NCBI GenBank assembly: GCA_900312665.1 | Contig: ONZQ02000006.1 | Location: forward strand, 391,981-455,980 | Origin: Cephalotrichum gorgonifer | Lineage: Eukaryota; Ascomycota; Sordariomycetes; Microascales; Microascaceae | Length of the DNA: 64,000 nt | Direction: 5' to 3' | Shown here: piece by piece, positions 43,450-54,812 of the stretch | Layout: every line of letters begins with the position of its first letter | Numbering within the stretch: the first letter of the stretch is position 1 | The notes under the pieces: generated by a model | Seen by the model: only the letters and a program-made list of their open reading frames with translations | Told to the model about the DNA's origin: nothing | Databases searched by the model: none | Made by a program: the position numbers and the translations under genes

Positions 43450-46244
43450 TCAGTGGCCAACCCCCCCAGCAGCCCAGTTCACGACCTCGGGGTCCCCCGG
43501 CGCCGGAAACACGCCCCTATCCTGCTGTCCCTGCTCGCGTTGGGCGCCCTGGCCCTGATCCTGGGCCTGGGCCTGGGCCACCTCATTCCGCCGAGCCTGC
43601 TGCTGCCGGAACTGACGGTAATAGAGCAAGCCCGCAAGCAGCATCGAGATTCCGAGTATGAAGAGTAGCTCTACGCCGGCCTCGTCGTCTAGCTCGTGCT
43701 CGTGATCACCGATCGTGTCGTCGAATATGTCATCGTACAGGCCTTCTTCATAGTAGAGCCCATCGTCCTGGATGAAGTTTGTTATCCACTCAGCCAGCGA
43801 CCAGTCTTTCTTCGGCTCTGAAAGTTCAAGTTGGTTAGTGGGTAAATCCGATGACGGGTGCTCAAGGACAGGGGAAGAGTGTAAAGTTGCTCAACTGGAA
43901 AACTTACTGGGATCGTCTTGGATGGAGTGGATGGGCCCGTGCGTAAACGTGTTCCACGCACTCCTCAGCCGCAACTTTACAAGACTCAGTGTCACGGGAA
44001 GATAAGCCTCCACGTTAACCTCGAGAGCCTGGTCATAGAACCGCTTGGCGAGGTGGTAGTCCTGCTTAAGCCCGACACCGTTCTCGTGCATCCATCCAAG
44101 GTTCCAGAGCGCCTGTGCGCTCTGTGTATAGTCTGCCGCACCCTGATAACACTGGACCGCCTTGCTGTAGTCCGGCTCCGTTCCGATACCGTAGAAGTAG
44201 TAGTCTCCCATTTTGACGAGGGAGTCAACATTTCCTTGGCGGTGCGACCGTGTCCAGTATATGAGCGCCATGCCAGGGTCTTTCAGGAGTGGGGACGACG
44301 GGGCAGGCTTCCCGGGGAGGCTGAGCGACTTGGTGATGCTGGCGGGAAGCGCGAGACGAGATTGGTCGGGGTCGAGCATGTGGGCGACGTTATTCTGAGC
44401 GCGTTCGTAGCCTTGCTCCGCCATCACAAGGTAGTGGAGGAAGGCAGTCTCGACGTCTCCATCCTCGTGCGCCTGGTTGGCCACGGGCCATGTCGACAAC
44501 AGGGGCTCGGCCTTCTCTGCGACGCTCTTGTAGTACTGCATCGCCATACCGCAAGACTTTTCCCTGCCAACGCCGTGGTAGATCATCTCGGCGAGATAGT
44601 AATTCGCTTCAATCAGACCGTAGCGGGCAGCGAGGTCAAAATAGTTGCTCGCTACCCTGACGTCTTCCGCGCCACCTTGGTCCAAATAGAGGACGCCCAG
44701 CTCCACCTGAGAGGGCCCGAAGTCTTTGTCGGCGGCGGACTTGAAGAGCTCCGTCGCGAGCGGGATATTTTTGGTAACTCCATAGCCGTTCAGCAGCATA
44801 ATTCCAAGACCGTGCTGGGACTGCGCATCGCCTAGGGTCTTCCCGCGGTCGAACCAGAGCTTGGCCTTTTCGAAGTTCTGGTCGACACCCTCCCCGCGGA
44901 GGTACATGCGGCCAACGTAACCGGCCGCCTTGGCCGCCGTCCTCTCAATCCCGATCTTATGGTTCTCCAGAACCCGGCCATCCTTCCTCCAGTATCGTTT
45001 AGCAACCATTAGGAAGTACTTCCGGGCGAGATCCAGATTCCGCGTCAGCCCGCGCTGTCCGTCATAGTATAATCTCCCAAGATTGAGCGCTGCCTTAGAG
45101 TCGCCCTTCTGCGAGACTAGGTCTAGGTACTCGATCACGTCATCGATGGCAGCGTTTGCATCGGAGTGCGCGCTGACCTTGATAGCATTCAGTCCGGCAC
45201 TAGCCGCGCTCGCACCTCGCCCGTACGCCCCGCCGTTGTCGTCGGCTATGCGCCAGGCTTCCGGGACCCACGACATGCCCCCGGGTGGGCCGGAGCGGTA
45301 CCAATTGATTGCCTTCTCCGCCACCCTCTTGTAGTACATGCACGCCTCCTCACAGCTCTTTTGTGTGCCTATCGCGGCGTGGCTCCGGAAGCCCACGGCC
45401 ATCTCGGCCCTACTGTCCCCTCTCGCAGCCGCGAAAGTATAGTGTAGCATCGCCTTGGCCTGGTTCTGGGGTACCACGTTACCAACTCCGGTAGAGTGGA
45501 AGAAGCCGAGCATGAACTGGGCCGTGGTGTTGCCATGTAGCGTCGAAAGTGCCTCGTAGTGCGAGAAAGCGACGCCGAGGTTCCTCGGGTGGGAGTAGTT
45601 TCCGTAGAAGTTCATGTCGCCGAGGATGTAGAGTGCATCGGAATTGTTCTGCTGTGCGGCCTGCTGGAGGAGCTCAACAGCATCCTGGAGAGGCCCGCGA
45701 ACGGCCTTAGGCGCCGATAGGGGCGATGCTGGGATGCTTAGCCCTAATATGGACTTGAAGGCGAAACTAAAAGCTTGACCGATTAGGCCCTGCTGTCGCT
45801 GTCGGTTGCGATTAGGAGTCTTCTGTATCTTCTGGAGTTGGGCCAAGGCGTCCTCAACGAGATCGGCACCTTGCAAGAGCGTGACCGTTAGCATAGGGGA
45901 CGCGCTGTCAAAGGGATGCGCTGCCAAATGTAGTCATGCGCAGCTTGGGCAAAACGGCTGGGAGGGGCACTCACCTGGCTGGACCGGAGGCGAATTCGCG
46001 CCCTCCTGGACCACGTCTATGTTCGTTTGCCAGTCATGTTTGCCAGTCGTTGGATCTTCGGGACCCGAGGCTCTATTGTCGCCTAATATCTTTTGGTCTT
46101 GAGACCCGAGGACTGCTACTACCTGCGAGAGCACTGGCGCGAGATAGACATGGTAAGCTTCTGGCTAGCCGGTGGCGGTTGCCCTGGTAGGAACAGCTTG
46201 AACAGAGCTTGGTACTTACGGAGTAAGACGATTGAACGTCTCAT
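43450..46244 (-). CDS. HRD3: HRD3/SEL1L, ER-associated degradation ubiquitin-ligase subunit
   Basis: ER membrane partner of the Hrd1 E3 ligase, which selects misfolded luminal proteins. Exons in transcript order: 46220-46244, 45975-46133, 43908-45920 and 43450-43817, giving 854 residues. Exon 1 plus the start of exon 2 encode a signal peptide (MRRSIVLLLLSQVVAVLGS). Many Sel1-like repeats follow (ALYILGDMNFYGNYSHP, AGYVGRMYLRGEGVDQNFEK, HGLGIMLLNGYGVTKNIP, ALWNLGWMHENGVGLKQDYH). Near the C-terminus DWSLAEWITNFIQDDGLYYE precedes one membrane span (VELLFILGISMLLAGLLYY) and a Gln/Ala-rich cytosolic tail of about 60 residues. The size and layout fit fungal Hrd3. Confidence 0.93.
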
Positions 46245-47307
46245 TATCAGACTGGAATTATGCTTAAGCAGAACGAGAGACGACCTTGCTCATCTTCAAT
46301 CGCGGAATAAAGCCGTTGGGAGAGAGATGACGGTGATATTATGATGGAGGAGGAGTGCAAGGTGTCATATTGGAGTGACGTGCCGCGTCAAGGAAGAGGG
46401 TCCAGAGAGTGGCAGCAGCTGGCAAGGATGCGGGAGGGCCTGAGCTCTATGATAGCTTAGTCAGACAACTTCCCCCCACTTGAATGGTGGAGATGAATTG
46501 GCTTTGGTCTGGGGTATTGAAACTGTGGCACTTCCAACTTCTATCTACATCATGCTGGCAAGAGGAGAGAAGCTGCTAAGACCGTCTGTCATTACGCGGA
46601 TAATATGCTATTTTCTAGCTCCTATGATCGACGTCCAAGCGGCCGCCGAAATCCGACTTTACATAGAGACAGAGTCACGCATGTCTGGCATCGAAACATA
46701 CCAATAATACTTGTTGTACACCATAAGATGTGGGAACTTGAACGACAAGTATTAGCGTCCTCCGCTAACAAGGGTCTAAGTAGTACTCTCTGTATTACTC
46801 GTCGTCCTGTGGCAATATGGCCCGCCTTCTGTTCTTTCCACATCCCTTGATTCAAATATTTCTGTCTCCGCTGAACGCGCATCGCGGCCCGAATACACGC
46901 CCTACACACTGCTGTGTCCCTGAGGACGACTTGGCGCGACACACATAAATAAGGCAGCGGGTCCAACAGCATTACAATTACTCGTAGAGCTCCTAGTGCC
47001 CTACAACCGCGAAGCCCTTGCGAGTAAGGATTATTGCCCAAGCGAGCATCGACACAGCTTCTTCTTCCTCCTCTGGGCGCCATATTCCAGAATTCGGAGC
47101 CAAGCCGGGAGCTCGCCAACGCACCACTGCCGACGATCCAATTATAGTCACACGACCCAGTCGACCATGCCTCCCATTATATAGCTACTGCATATACCCG
47201 GACCCCACGATCTCGTTTCTGAATCGTCCCCATCCTGTTAGTACGATTCAGGTTTGCTGCGCCACCCTCTGCCGAGCGGTTGGGATTCTTGAAAGCTCCG
47301 GCCTCAA
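46245..47307. other. Divergent promoter region, HRD3 and YPT35
   Basis: About 1.06 kb. No gene recognised. No clear UPR element found by eye. Confidence 0.5.
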
Positions 47308-48217
47308 ATGGCGTCCCCGCAAGACCATCCAGAGGCCACATCCGCCGGCCTCGCAAACTTAGAACCCACGCGAGAATCAGGCGCAAGCTCAGCGACCGCC
47401 TCCCCGGTACGAGAAACGACGTCCGACCATGGAATCTTTAGCGGCGCAGATGACGCGCCGGTGGAAACCGAGTCCTCAGAGCTGACCGCCTCGACCATGT
47501 CGTCTCCTCGCTCTCGCCCCGCCGCTTCACCCCCGTACTGGATGGTGCAACACACGCACAATGCCGCCGGCCTCCCCGCCGAATCAATATTCGAATCGAG
47601 AGGAATAACAATGAGGGACAACGAGTCCGAAGACTGGCAAGGTAGAAACGGCGCCTGCTGGGCGAGGAGTGTCGAGATACCCAGCTATGTGGTAGTCAAC
47701 GGCAGCGCGACCAATATCGGGGCGTTTGTAGTATTTCATATCCGGGTGGAAACTATCAACGTGCGTGACAGTCTTCTCTCTCTCTCTCTCTTCCCAAATA
47801 CGACTCCTGCTTAGCCCAGGCGCGGTGCGGTAAGAATGTTCAACGAATGGCCTGGTCGCTGACATGAATATGCATATCTATAGGGCGGTTACATGAATAT
47901 CCGCAAGCGGTATTCCGAGTTCGATGACTTCCGGCAGAGGCTAATCCAGTCGTTTCCCAACTTCGAGGCTGCGGTGCCGCCTCTACCTCCCAAGAGCCTG
48001 ATATCCAAGTTCCGCCCGCCATTTCTCGAGAGGAGGAGGTCGGCGCTCCAATATTTCCTCAAGTGAGCCCACCCTCCTCCGATTCAATCTCGCAGTGTTA
48101 GGCGAGGTTAGCGGATTTTGTGCTAGATGGAGCTGAACTGACGTACATGACAGTTGCATACTACTAAATCCCGAGTTCTCTGCATCACCCGTCCTGAAAG
48201 AGTTTTTGTTTGCGTAG
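47308..48217 (+). CDS. YPT35: PX-domain endosomal protein YPT35
   Basis: PX-domain protein of the YPT35 family; the yeast protein sits on endosomes and vacuoles, binds PI3P and recruits the lipid-transfer protein Vps13. Exons 47308-47760, 47884-48062 and 48154-48217 give 231 residues. The N-terminal 110 residues are Ser/Pro-rich and probably disordered. The PX domain begins around SVEIPSYVVVNGSATNIGAF. It contains GGYMNIRKRYSEFDDFRQRL (PI3P-binding RKRYSEF motif), then FPNFEAAVPPLPPKSLISKF and FLERRRSALQYFLNCILLNP, and ends LKEFLFA, the standard family end. Intron 1 carries a CT-repeat tract before its end. The stop TAG is at 48215-48217. Confidence 0.92.
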
Positions 48218-49348
48218 AAATCGAGCGTTATTGTCGGCCTTGCTACTACTCACTTCTTTTATTCTACCATTATTTCTATTTTTACTTCTTTGCATGTTCT
48301 GGAGCGTGGAAAGGGGCGCGTGTCGCAAGATGCTATTTTTGCCGCGCTAGCGAGGATCGGACTCATCCTCGGACTTGCAAGTAAGTTTAGTTCTGATTGT
48401 TCAATTCAGAATCTCTATGACTAGTCACTAACCGTGGGGCTATACCCACCAGGTAGAGACACATTGACATTGAGGGGTTCTAACTCGCGTGTTCGCCAGT
48501 GTGCTGAGACTGATCCGTTCTGCGCCTGGCACTGACGCGCTTCTCAGCCAAGATATTGCGCAAGCCAGTCAGGCATTGCGCTCTTCTGAGAGTACCTCTC
48601 AACATGCTTGGGCCTGCAACCCTACGGAGTACAATCATTCCTCGTATGAGAAATGGAGGCTGGGCTGACATGTGCCGCGTAACACAAATTGGATGTGGGC
48701 GCCACGCTCATCGCCACTGGCTCGGTGAATCCGGCTTAGTCCCGCTTTTGTGTTCGCCTTTGGTAAACCCGCGGACGGCCGTTCATCCCTCCACCTTCTT
48801 GCCCCTCCAACCTCACAATGCCTGGCCATATATTAGGTTCTCACTCCCATAACCAACTATGCTCATTCAGGTCTCATGATTAGACTTTGCCATGAACCTT
48901 TTGGATCCTACATTTTCCATGAACGAGGACCCTCGGACGACGCTCTCCTTGTACTTATAGTAGACAACTCTACTTGTACTTGCTTGTACTCGTGTTACTA
49001 TTACCAACAACCAGCCCAATCACCAACAATAAGTGACCGACCGACCGGCAAACTCGGCCATCGTGCCCCGCCCAAGGACCCTGCCAAGGACCCGAAAATC
49101 CGACTTTGACAGCCGCAGCTGACGTCACCCCACTCAAAGGAAACGACAAGACCACCCGCCTCAGATATCTGGAATGCTAATTCCTCTCCTGCTCCCGGAT
49201 TTGGCGAACATATCACACATGTGCTGGCGGCGCGGACTTGGAAACTGTTGCCGATCAAAATAATCTCGATATTATAAAAGCTTGGGATCGCATAGCACGC
49301 GCGCTTCGATACATATATACCAGGGACGCTTTGTCTAGGAACGCACCA
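48218..49348. other. Intergenic, YPT35 to IQ protein
   Basis: No gene recognised. TACGGAGTA at 48623-48631 and TACTTGTA at 48971-48978 lie here. The last 110 bp contain TATAAAAG and a second TATA-like run (49310-49318). Confidence 0.5.
49273..49280 (+). promoter_or_regulatory. TATA box of the IQ-motif gene
   Basis: TATAAAAG, 76 nt upstream of ATG 49349. Because it lies downstream of the frame's first ATG (49238), it argues that translation starts at 49349. Confidence 0.5.
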
Positions 49349-51013
49349 ATGTCTCCGCCCACGACTGTTGCCGACACGCCAGTCGCTGACACACCAGTCG
49401 CCGACACACCAGCTGCCGACACACCAGCTGTTGGCACACCAGTTGTTGACACGCCAGCCGCCGACGCCCAAGCGTCTGAGGAAGCAGCGAAGGTCATTCA
49501 GAGGACCTATCGCGGTTATCGCACGAGAAGAGAACTGAGCGGCTTCGGGCTAAGTGCCTCTACGAGATGGCTCAGCGCTGTTCAGGATGCGCAGTGGTTG
49601 GAGATGACGCGACCGAGGCCCAGGCTCAGCTTCGAATCCGAGAATGATCGGCCTACGACTTCCGGCAGTAGCAGGCCAGGATCCTCCGCCACCGCCAAAG
49701 GGAACTGGAAGAGGGCTACGGCCGTACTTCGAAGGGCCGGCCATCATGTCGATCCCGACGCGCTCTCCATCAGCTCGTCGTCGTCATCGTCTTCCTCGTC
49801 TTCCTCGTCATCTTCGGATGACAGTAGCCCCGAGGCCAAGGCTTCGCACCAGAAGAAGCGAAGAGATTCAAGCAACCCTAAACTTGAATCATCGCAGATG
49901 ATGGCGTTGCAGTATTTCCTGGAGATGGTCGACCAGCATCACCGATACGGATCGAATCTGAGAGCCTATCACGAGGTATGGAAGACTTCTGAGGCCCATG
50001 ACAACTTTTTCCACTGGTTGGATTACGGAGACGGCAAACACTTGGATCTCACCACATGTCCCCGAGACCGCCTTGAACGAGAGCGCGTGAGATACCTCTC
50101 GCTCCAAGAAAGACAATATTACCTTGTGGAGGTCGATAGAGAAGGGCGCCTCTGCTGGGCAAAGAACGGTGAGCGTATCAACACGACCACGGACTACCGG
50201 GACAGTGTAGTCGGCATCGTCCCAGTCGGTGACCCCGCCCCAACTTGGAGCCACGAATATTCTACTGAGAATGCCGCGGCACCTCTCAACCGGGCGACCT
50301 CCAGCGCGGGCTCCTCCGCCGAGTCCATCGCCGAAGCGGACCGCGCCGCGAAATACGCGACCCCCGACTTCGACAAGGCCAAAGGTCCCAAGAAGCTGTC
50401 GTACTTCTCTCCCAGCACCATAACAAACAAGCTCCTCCGCAAGACGGTGCGGAAGAACACGTGGATCTTCGTCGCGGACACCAACTTCCGCATCTACGTG
50501 GGCATCAAGGACTCGGGCAGCTTCCAGCACTCGTCCTTCCTGCAGGGCGGCCGCATCAGCGCTGCTGGGCTCGTAAAGATCAAGGACGGGAGACTGGGGA
50601 AGATGAGCCCCTTGAGCGGACACTACCGGCCCCCGGCCTCTACCTTCCGCACCTTCGTGAAGAAGCTGAACGAGGCCCACGTGGACATGAGCCACGTGTC
50701 GATCTCCAAGTCCTACATGATCCTTCACGGGCTGGAGCTGTACGTCAAGGGGAGGAAGAAGAGCAAGAAGATTATGGAAAGCCTGGCGCGGAAGCGAGAC
50801 AGGACGCTGCGTCCAGAGGCGGCGGAGAGGAAGGAGGAAGCGGCACTGGATCAATCTGCCAGTGCGAAGCGGGAAAGGGAGGTCATCGCGGAGGAGAACG
50901 ACAGGGCCGAGGCGGAGGAGGCGGAGGCAAGGGCGAGGAGAGGGAGTGTGGGCGAGCAGCTTCTAGAGAAGCTGCATATTTCGAGTCATACGGGAGCGAA
51001 GCAGGGGATTTGA
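49349..51013 (+). CDS. IQ-motif (calmodulin-binding) protein
   Basis: Fungal IQ-domain protein resembling plant IQM proteins; molecular function unknown. Intronless, 554 residues from ATG 49349 (591 if ATG 49238 is used). After MSPPTT come seven five-residue repeats of the VADTP type (to about residue 40). Next is a consensus IQ motif, VIQRTYRGYRTRRE (residues 49-62, IQxxxRGxxxR). A run of about 17 Ser precedes DDSSPEAK. The main conserved part runs from MMALQYFLEMVDQHHRYGSN through HDNFFHWLDYGDGKHLDLTT, RERVRYLSLQERQYYLVEVD and WIFVADTNFRIYVGIKDSGS to SFLQGGRISAAGLVKIKDGR. The C-terminus is a charged coiled-coil-like tail (KREREVIAEENDRAEAEEAE). Likely regulated by calcium/calmodulin, inferred from the IQ motif only. 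Confidence 0.85.
   Translation: MSPPTTVADTPVADTPVADTPAADTPAVGTPVVDTPAADAQASEEAAKVIQRTYRGYRTRRELSGFGLSASTRWLSAVQDAQWLEMTRPRPRLSFESENDRPTTSGSSRPGSSATAKGNWKRATAVLRRAGHHVDPDALSISSSSSSSSSSSSSSSDDSSPEAKASHQKKRRDSSNPKLESSQMMALQYFLEMVDQHHRYGSNLRAYHEVWKTSEAHDNFFHWLDYGDGKHLDLTTCPRDRLERERVRYLSLQERQYYLVEVDREGRLCWAKNGERINTTTDYRDSVVGIVPVGDPAPTWSHEYSTENAAAPLNRATSSAGSSAESIAEADRAAKYATPDFDKAKGPKKLSYFSPSTITNKLLRKTVRKNTWIFVADTNFRIYVGIKDSGSFQHSSFLQGGRISAAGLVKIKDGRLGKMSPLSGHYRPPASTFRTFVKKLNEAHVDMSHVSISKSYMILHGLELYVKGRKKSKKIMESLARKRDRTLRPEAAERKEEAALDQSASAKREREVIAEENDRAEAEEAEARARRGSVGEQLLEKLHISSHTGAKQGI
49366..49470 (+). repeat. 15-bp coding tandem repeat, seven units
   Basis: Units near AGTCGCYGACACACC, in register every 15 nt from 49366 to 49470, encode V/A-A/V-D/G-T-P repeats at the N-terminus of the IQ protein. 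Length variation between strains is likely. Confidence 0.85.
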
Positions 51014-51485
51014 GGGGGCTCGAGATAATGCTTAGTTGGGATGCTTGTAATGACCTGAGACGACACGCGTTAGATACCCGCGCATCTAGCAAATTATACG
51101 ACTAATCCAATACATCTAATCGCTTTATTCGATGTGTACGACGTGATCGATGGGCTGAATGGGCTTGTGAAACAATCTTGTCCGCACTCACCCCGCGGGG
51201 GTGCGTGGGAGACGCTCCTGGGACTGTGCTCAGAGCGTGAGCACTGCATATATACCTCCAGTTCTGTGAATATCGTCCGTCTATTGATGGTAATCTGTAC
51301 AAATGAACACTTTCCCGAGGCTCGCTAGCCCGCATGTCATTTTTTATCCCCTACTCCACGGTTCCCAAAACTAGTCTCCCGCCACGACCACTAATCAAAT
51401 CCGTATGCGCCTTATGCATACAAGTGTATTCGACTCTCCGCGGCCCTCCGAATCTCCCCCAAATGTCCTAGAGCGCAACCCACCC
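51014..51485. other. Intergenic between converging IQ gene and SDH4
   Basis: No gene recognised; 3' untranslated regions expected. Confidence 0.5.
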
Positions 51486-52143
51486 TTACGCCTTCCAAAC
51501 CCTCTTGATGGTCTCCGTCAGCCCGACGTCGTTCGTCTCGAACTCGTACAGCCCCACGCCGACGAGGAGGGTCGCCGCGCCGAGGCCGTAGTTCAGGGCC
51601 CGCCTTGACTTCGGGTATCTGCGCGAGGGGACGTAGTCGGTGATGATGTTCTGGAAGCCCATGTGCGAGTGGACGAGGAGGCCACCGCAGAGGACGGCGT
51701 CGAGGGTGGGGTTGAGGGAGCCCGCGGCGAAGGGGGCGAGGGTGAGGGGCACGAGGCCGAGGGCCAGGGCGCGGTCGAAGGTCCAGTGGTAGGAGCCGTG
51801 GGCCGGGTCACCGTGCTTCTCGACGACAGGGTCGTTGACTGGAGCTTGTTAGTTTCTTTGGGGGAGGGAAGGGAGGGGGGTTGTAAGCGAGGCTCGGGGT
51901 TTGCGCTATACCTGTTCGCTTAACCACCTCTGAAGCAGTGTTAGTCGGCGTTTCTCAATGGCAATATGTCTGGGGGGGTATGGGGGGGAGGGACAGAAGG
52001 AGAGACGTACGGGGTCCGGCGGGGAGGAGCTGCTTCTTGCTGGTGGTGTGGAAGGCCGCGGCCCGGGTGACATCCCGGCGCACAGCTACCTGACGGAGAG
52101 CCGCGCGGGAAGCGGAGAGAGTCGGACGCGCGATGGACGCCAT
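51486..52143 (-). CDS. SDH4: Succinate dehydrogenase membrane anchor subunit CybS
   Basis: Small membrane anchor of mitochondrial complex II, which binds ubiquinone and heme together with Sdh3. Exons in transcript order: 52011-52143, 51912-51929 (18 nt) and 51486-51844, giving 169 residues. The N-terminus (MASIARPTLSASRAALRQVA, many Arg/Ser/Ala, no acidic residue) is a mitochondrial presequence. The core has GSYHWTFDRALALGLVPLTL and LCGGLLVHSHMGFQNIITDY, with the heme-ligand-type His and the Asp-Tyr pair of the quinone site. The last span and tail read LGAATLLVGVGLYEFETNDV, then GLTETIKRVWKA. Three membrane spans, as expected. It shares a divergent promoter with another mitochondrial gene at 52704. 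Confidence 0.93.
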
Positions 52144-52703
52144 GGCTGGAATTCTGTAGGCCCTGGGGCTTGTTGGTCGTTCGTCTTTCTACGGGGGTCG
52201 AGGTGGAATGGCTGTGCCGGGGGGGGTTCGACGTGGGCGTTTTTGAAGCTGGGAGTATTAGACGGTCGGCTCGGAAAGTTTGATAGTGTGACGGTGATTC
52301 TCGGAGGTCTTGGAGCCTCGAATTGCCGAGGATGTGGATGAGTAATTGGAAGCTGTGCCATTGGCTGGACGGCCAGTGATATTTAAAGCCTTAGATTCGA
52401 GGCAGCAAGACGACTTGCTCTTTCGGCGCCATGGGCCGGACTAGAAATTCACACGTGATGGCGCGGCGACTTCGTGGAGCCATCTGCCAGCTGGCAGCAC
52501 TGTCGAAAATTTTCGAGCTAACTCGCCAGGAGGGAAAGTCTCGAACAAGCTAACAGGAGCTGCGATCGAGGGTCTCGTCTTTTTTTCCACAAGCTCCAAG
52601 ATTACCATGCCGATACGCCCCGTATAGCCGACCCCCTACTTCAACATACGCCTAATTCCAGCCAGAGGTCCGGAACTCGTTCGCACAAATCGTCTCCGCC
52701 ACT
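52144..52703. promoter_or_regulatory. Divergent promoter of SDH4 and mitochondrial TyrRS
   Basis: 560 bp between two nuclear genes for mitochondrial proteins. No TATA box seen. Co-regulation is an inference from layout. Confidence 0.5.
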
Positions 52704-54812
52704 ATGGCGCCCCGGACCACTGGAGCCCTGGCGCTCGCGAGAAGAGCCCGCCAGGGCGTCCGGGTGCAAGCTCCGGTCTTCATACAGACCCGCGGGGTCG
52801 CGGAATCGTACCTAGCCAAGGTCGCGCAGGCCGAAGCGGAATGGGAAGCGCGGTCGGCGGAAATCCGAGCGGGGGAGCGGAAGCACGTCTGGGATGTGTT
52901 TGAGGAGCGAGGCTTCATCAAGGATGTTGCAGGGTATGTTGAAACCAGACCCGCGCGCGCGAGCGCGCGCTCGCGTGCCCCAATTCCGAGCCCAGCCCTC
53001 TGTCGCACATCAAGACTAACATTGTAGCGAAGACGGCCAGAGCTCATAAAGGAGCTCATTCTCAAGAAGCGCATCGGCACCTACGTCGGAATCGACCCCA
53101 CGGCCGAGTCCCTCCACGTCGGCCACCTCCTCCCCCTAATGCCCCTCTTCTGGCTCTACTACCACGGCCTCCCCACATCGACGCTCATCGGCGGCGCGAC
53201 GGCGAGGGTGGGCGACCCGACGGGCCGGCTGAAGAGCCGCGACGTAATGTCCAACTCCGATATCGCGAAGAACATTACGAAGATCCACTACCAGTTGAAG
53301 AAGTTGTGGGCCAACGTGGAGTCGACCGGGAGGAAGTACGGGTATGACGGGGACTGGGCCGGCCGGCCGTACCTGCGGAACAACAACATGTGGCTGAACC
53401 AGCTTCCCCTGTACGACTTCTTGAAGAGGCTTGGGCGGTTTATCAGGATAGGGCCAATGCTGTCGAGGGAAACGTATGTTCTCCATTATCCCCCAACTTG
53501 GAGTGTGTGGGGTGGCGGGCTTTTAGAGGGTGCTTCGTGCTAATGGGAAGGGAACAGGGTCAAGCGGAAGATGACTGAGGGAGACGGCATGTCGTTTGCG
53601 GAGCTCACATACCCCCTGCTCCAGGGGTGGGACTTCTGGCAGATGTACCAGAAGAACGGCGTCCAGATGCAGGTTGGCGGCTCAGACCAGTACGGGAACA
53701 TCGTGTCTGGTATCGAGATCGTGAAGACGATCCGGGATACCGAGCCCGCCGAGCACCTGAAAATACCTACCGACTGGACCCACGACCCCGTAGGCTTCAC
53801 CGTCCCCCTCCTTACCGACTCGTCGGGCGCCAAGTTTGGGAAGAGCGCTGGGAATGCGGTCTGGCTAGACAACACCCTGACATCTCCGTTCGACTTCTAC
53901 GGCTACTTCGTCCGACGGCCCGACGAGGACATCGAGAGGCTGCTTAAGCTGTTCACTTTCCTTCCCCTCTCCGACATCGACAGGCTCATGAAGCTCCATA
54001 GTGAGGATGTCCCCAGGAGGATCGCTCAGCACGTCCTCGCCTTCGAGGTTACCTCGCTCGTGCACGGGCCCGAGGTCGCGCTCCGCGAGCAGATGCAGCA
54101 CCAGCTCATGTTCAACAAAGCACCCATCGAGCTGCCCCCGGACATGGTGACCTCCGCCAAGGGCGTCAAGAGGCCCGCGGGCTTCGCGCCCGTCGAGGGC
54201 CTCCCCACGACGAGCAACGAGGCCACGCAGGAGACGATCAAGCTGCCCGCGTCACTAATCACGGGCAAGTCCGTCGCCCGCATCCTCTACGCCTGCGGCC
54301 TCGCCTCCAGCACGACTGAGGGCACGCGGTTGGTGCAGCAGGGCGGAGCTTACGTCGCCGCCTCGCCGGGCCCGGACAAGCAGCGCCTGATCCCCGGAAG
54401 CCTGGACTGGACGCCCGTGAAGACCTGGTTCCCGTCCGACACGGCCAAGTTCCTCATCGACGGCCGGTTACTGATCCTGAGGAGGGGCAAGTACAACGTG
54501 AGGATCATCGACATGGTGAGCGACGAGGAGTGGAAGGCCAGCGGGATGAACTATCCCGGGGAGCCGTACACCGGGAAGCTGAGGCAGGTCATGAAGGCGT
54601 TGAAGGAGAAGGGCGAGCTGAAGAAGGGGCCAAAGGGCGAGGAGGGTGTGGAGGGTGTGGAGGGCGAGGGTGCGGGCGAGGGCGAGGAGGTGGAGAGGCC
54701 ACCGCTGAGGGTTGTGCCGAATAACCCGGACCTGCACTTCCCATCGGGGCCGAAGAAGGGGGTAGGGGAGGGGACAAGGGCGGGGACAAGGGCGGGGATC
54801 GCTGAGATGTAG
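52704..54812 (+). CDS. cyt-18: Mitochondrial tyrosyl-tRNA synthetase, CYT-18 type
   Basis: Charges mitochondrial tRNA-Tyr. In Pezizomycotina the same protein binds and helps splice group I introns (established for Neurospora CYT-18). Exons 52704-52933, 53033-53473 and 53558-54812 give 641 residues. The N-terminus is Arg/Ala-rich and targets mitochondria. The Rossmann fold shows TYVGIDPTAESLHVGHLLPL (class I HIGH-like motif HVGH), then VQMQVGGSDQYGNIVSGIEI and KFGKSAGNAVWLDN (KMSKS-like). The C-terminal S4-like domain contains PSDTAKFLIDGRLLILRRGK, followed by a Gly/Glu/Lys-rich tail. Intron 1 must end at GCGAAG (53032) to avoid a stop and give the RPELIKELILKK continuation. Whether this copy keeps splicing activity cannot be read directly. 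Confidence 0.93.
52951..52976. repeat. Alternating CG tract in TyrRS intron 1
   Basis: CGCGCGCGC-GAGCGCGCGCTC-GCG. The part 52961-52972 (GAGCGCGCGCTC) is a perfect 12-bp palindrome; the whole is Z-DNA-prone alternating sequence. Confidence 0.7.

Noticed and set aside
43228..43668. Plus-strand 146-codon frame with a hydrophobic run
   Set aside because: Antisense to the HRD3 last exon, which encodes the conserved membrane span and tail.
49889..50854. 321-codon minus-strand frame across the IQ gene
   Set aside because: Antisense shadow of a conserved plus-strand gene.
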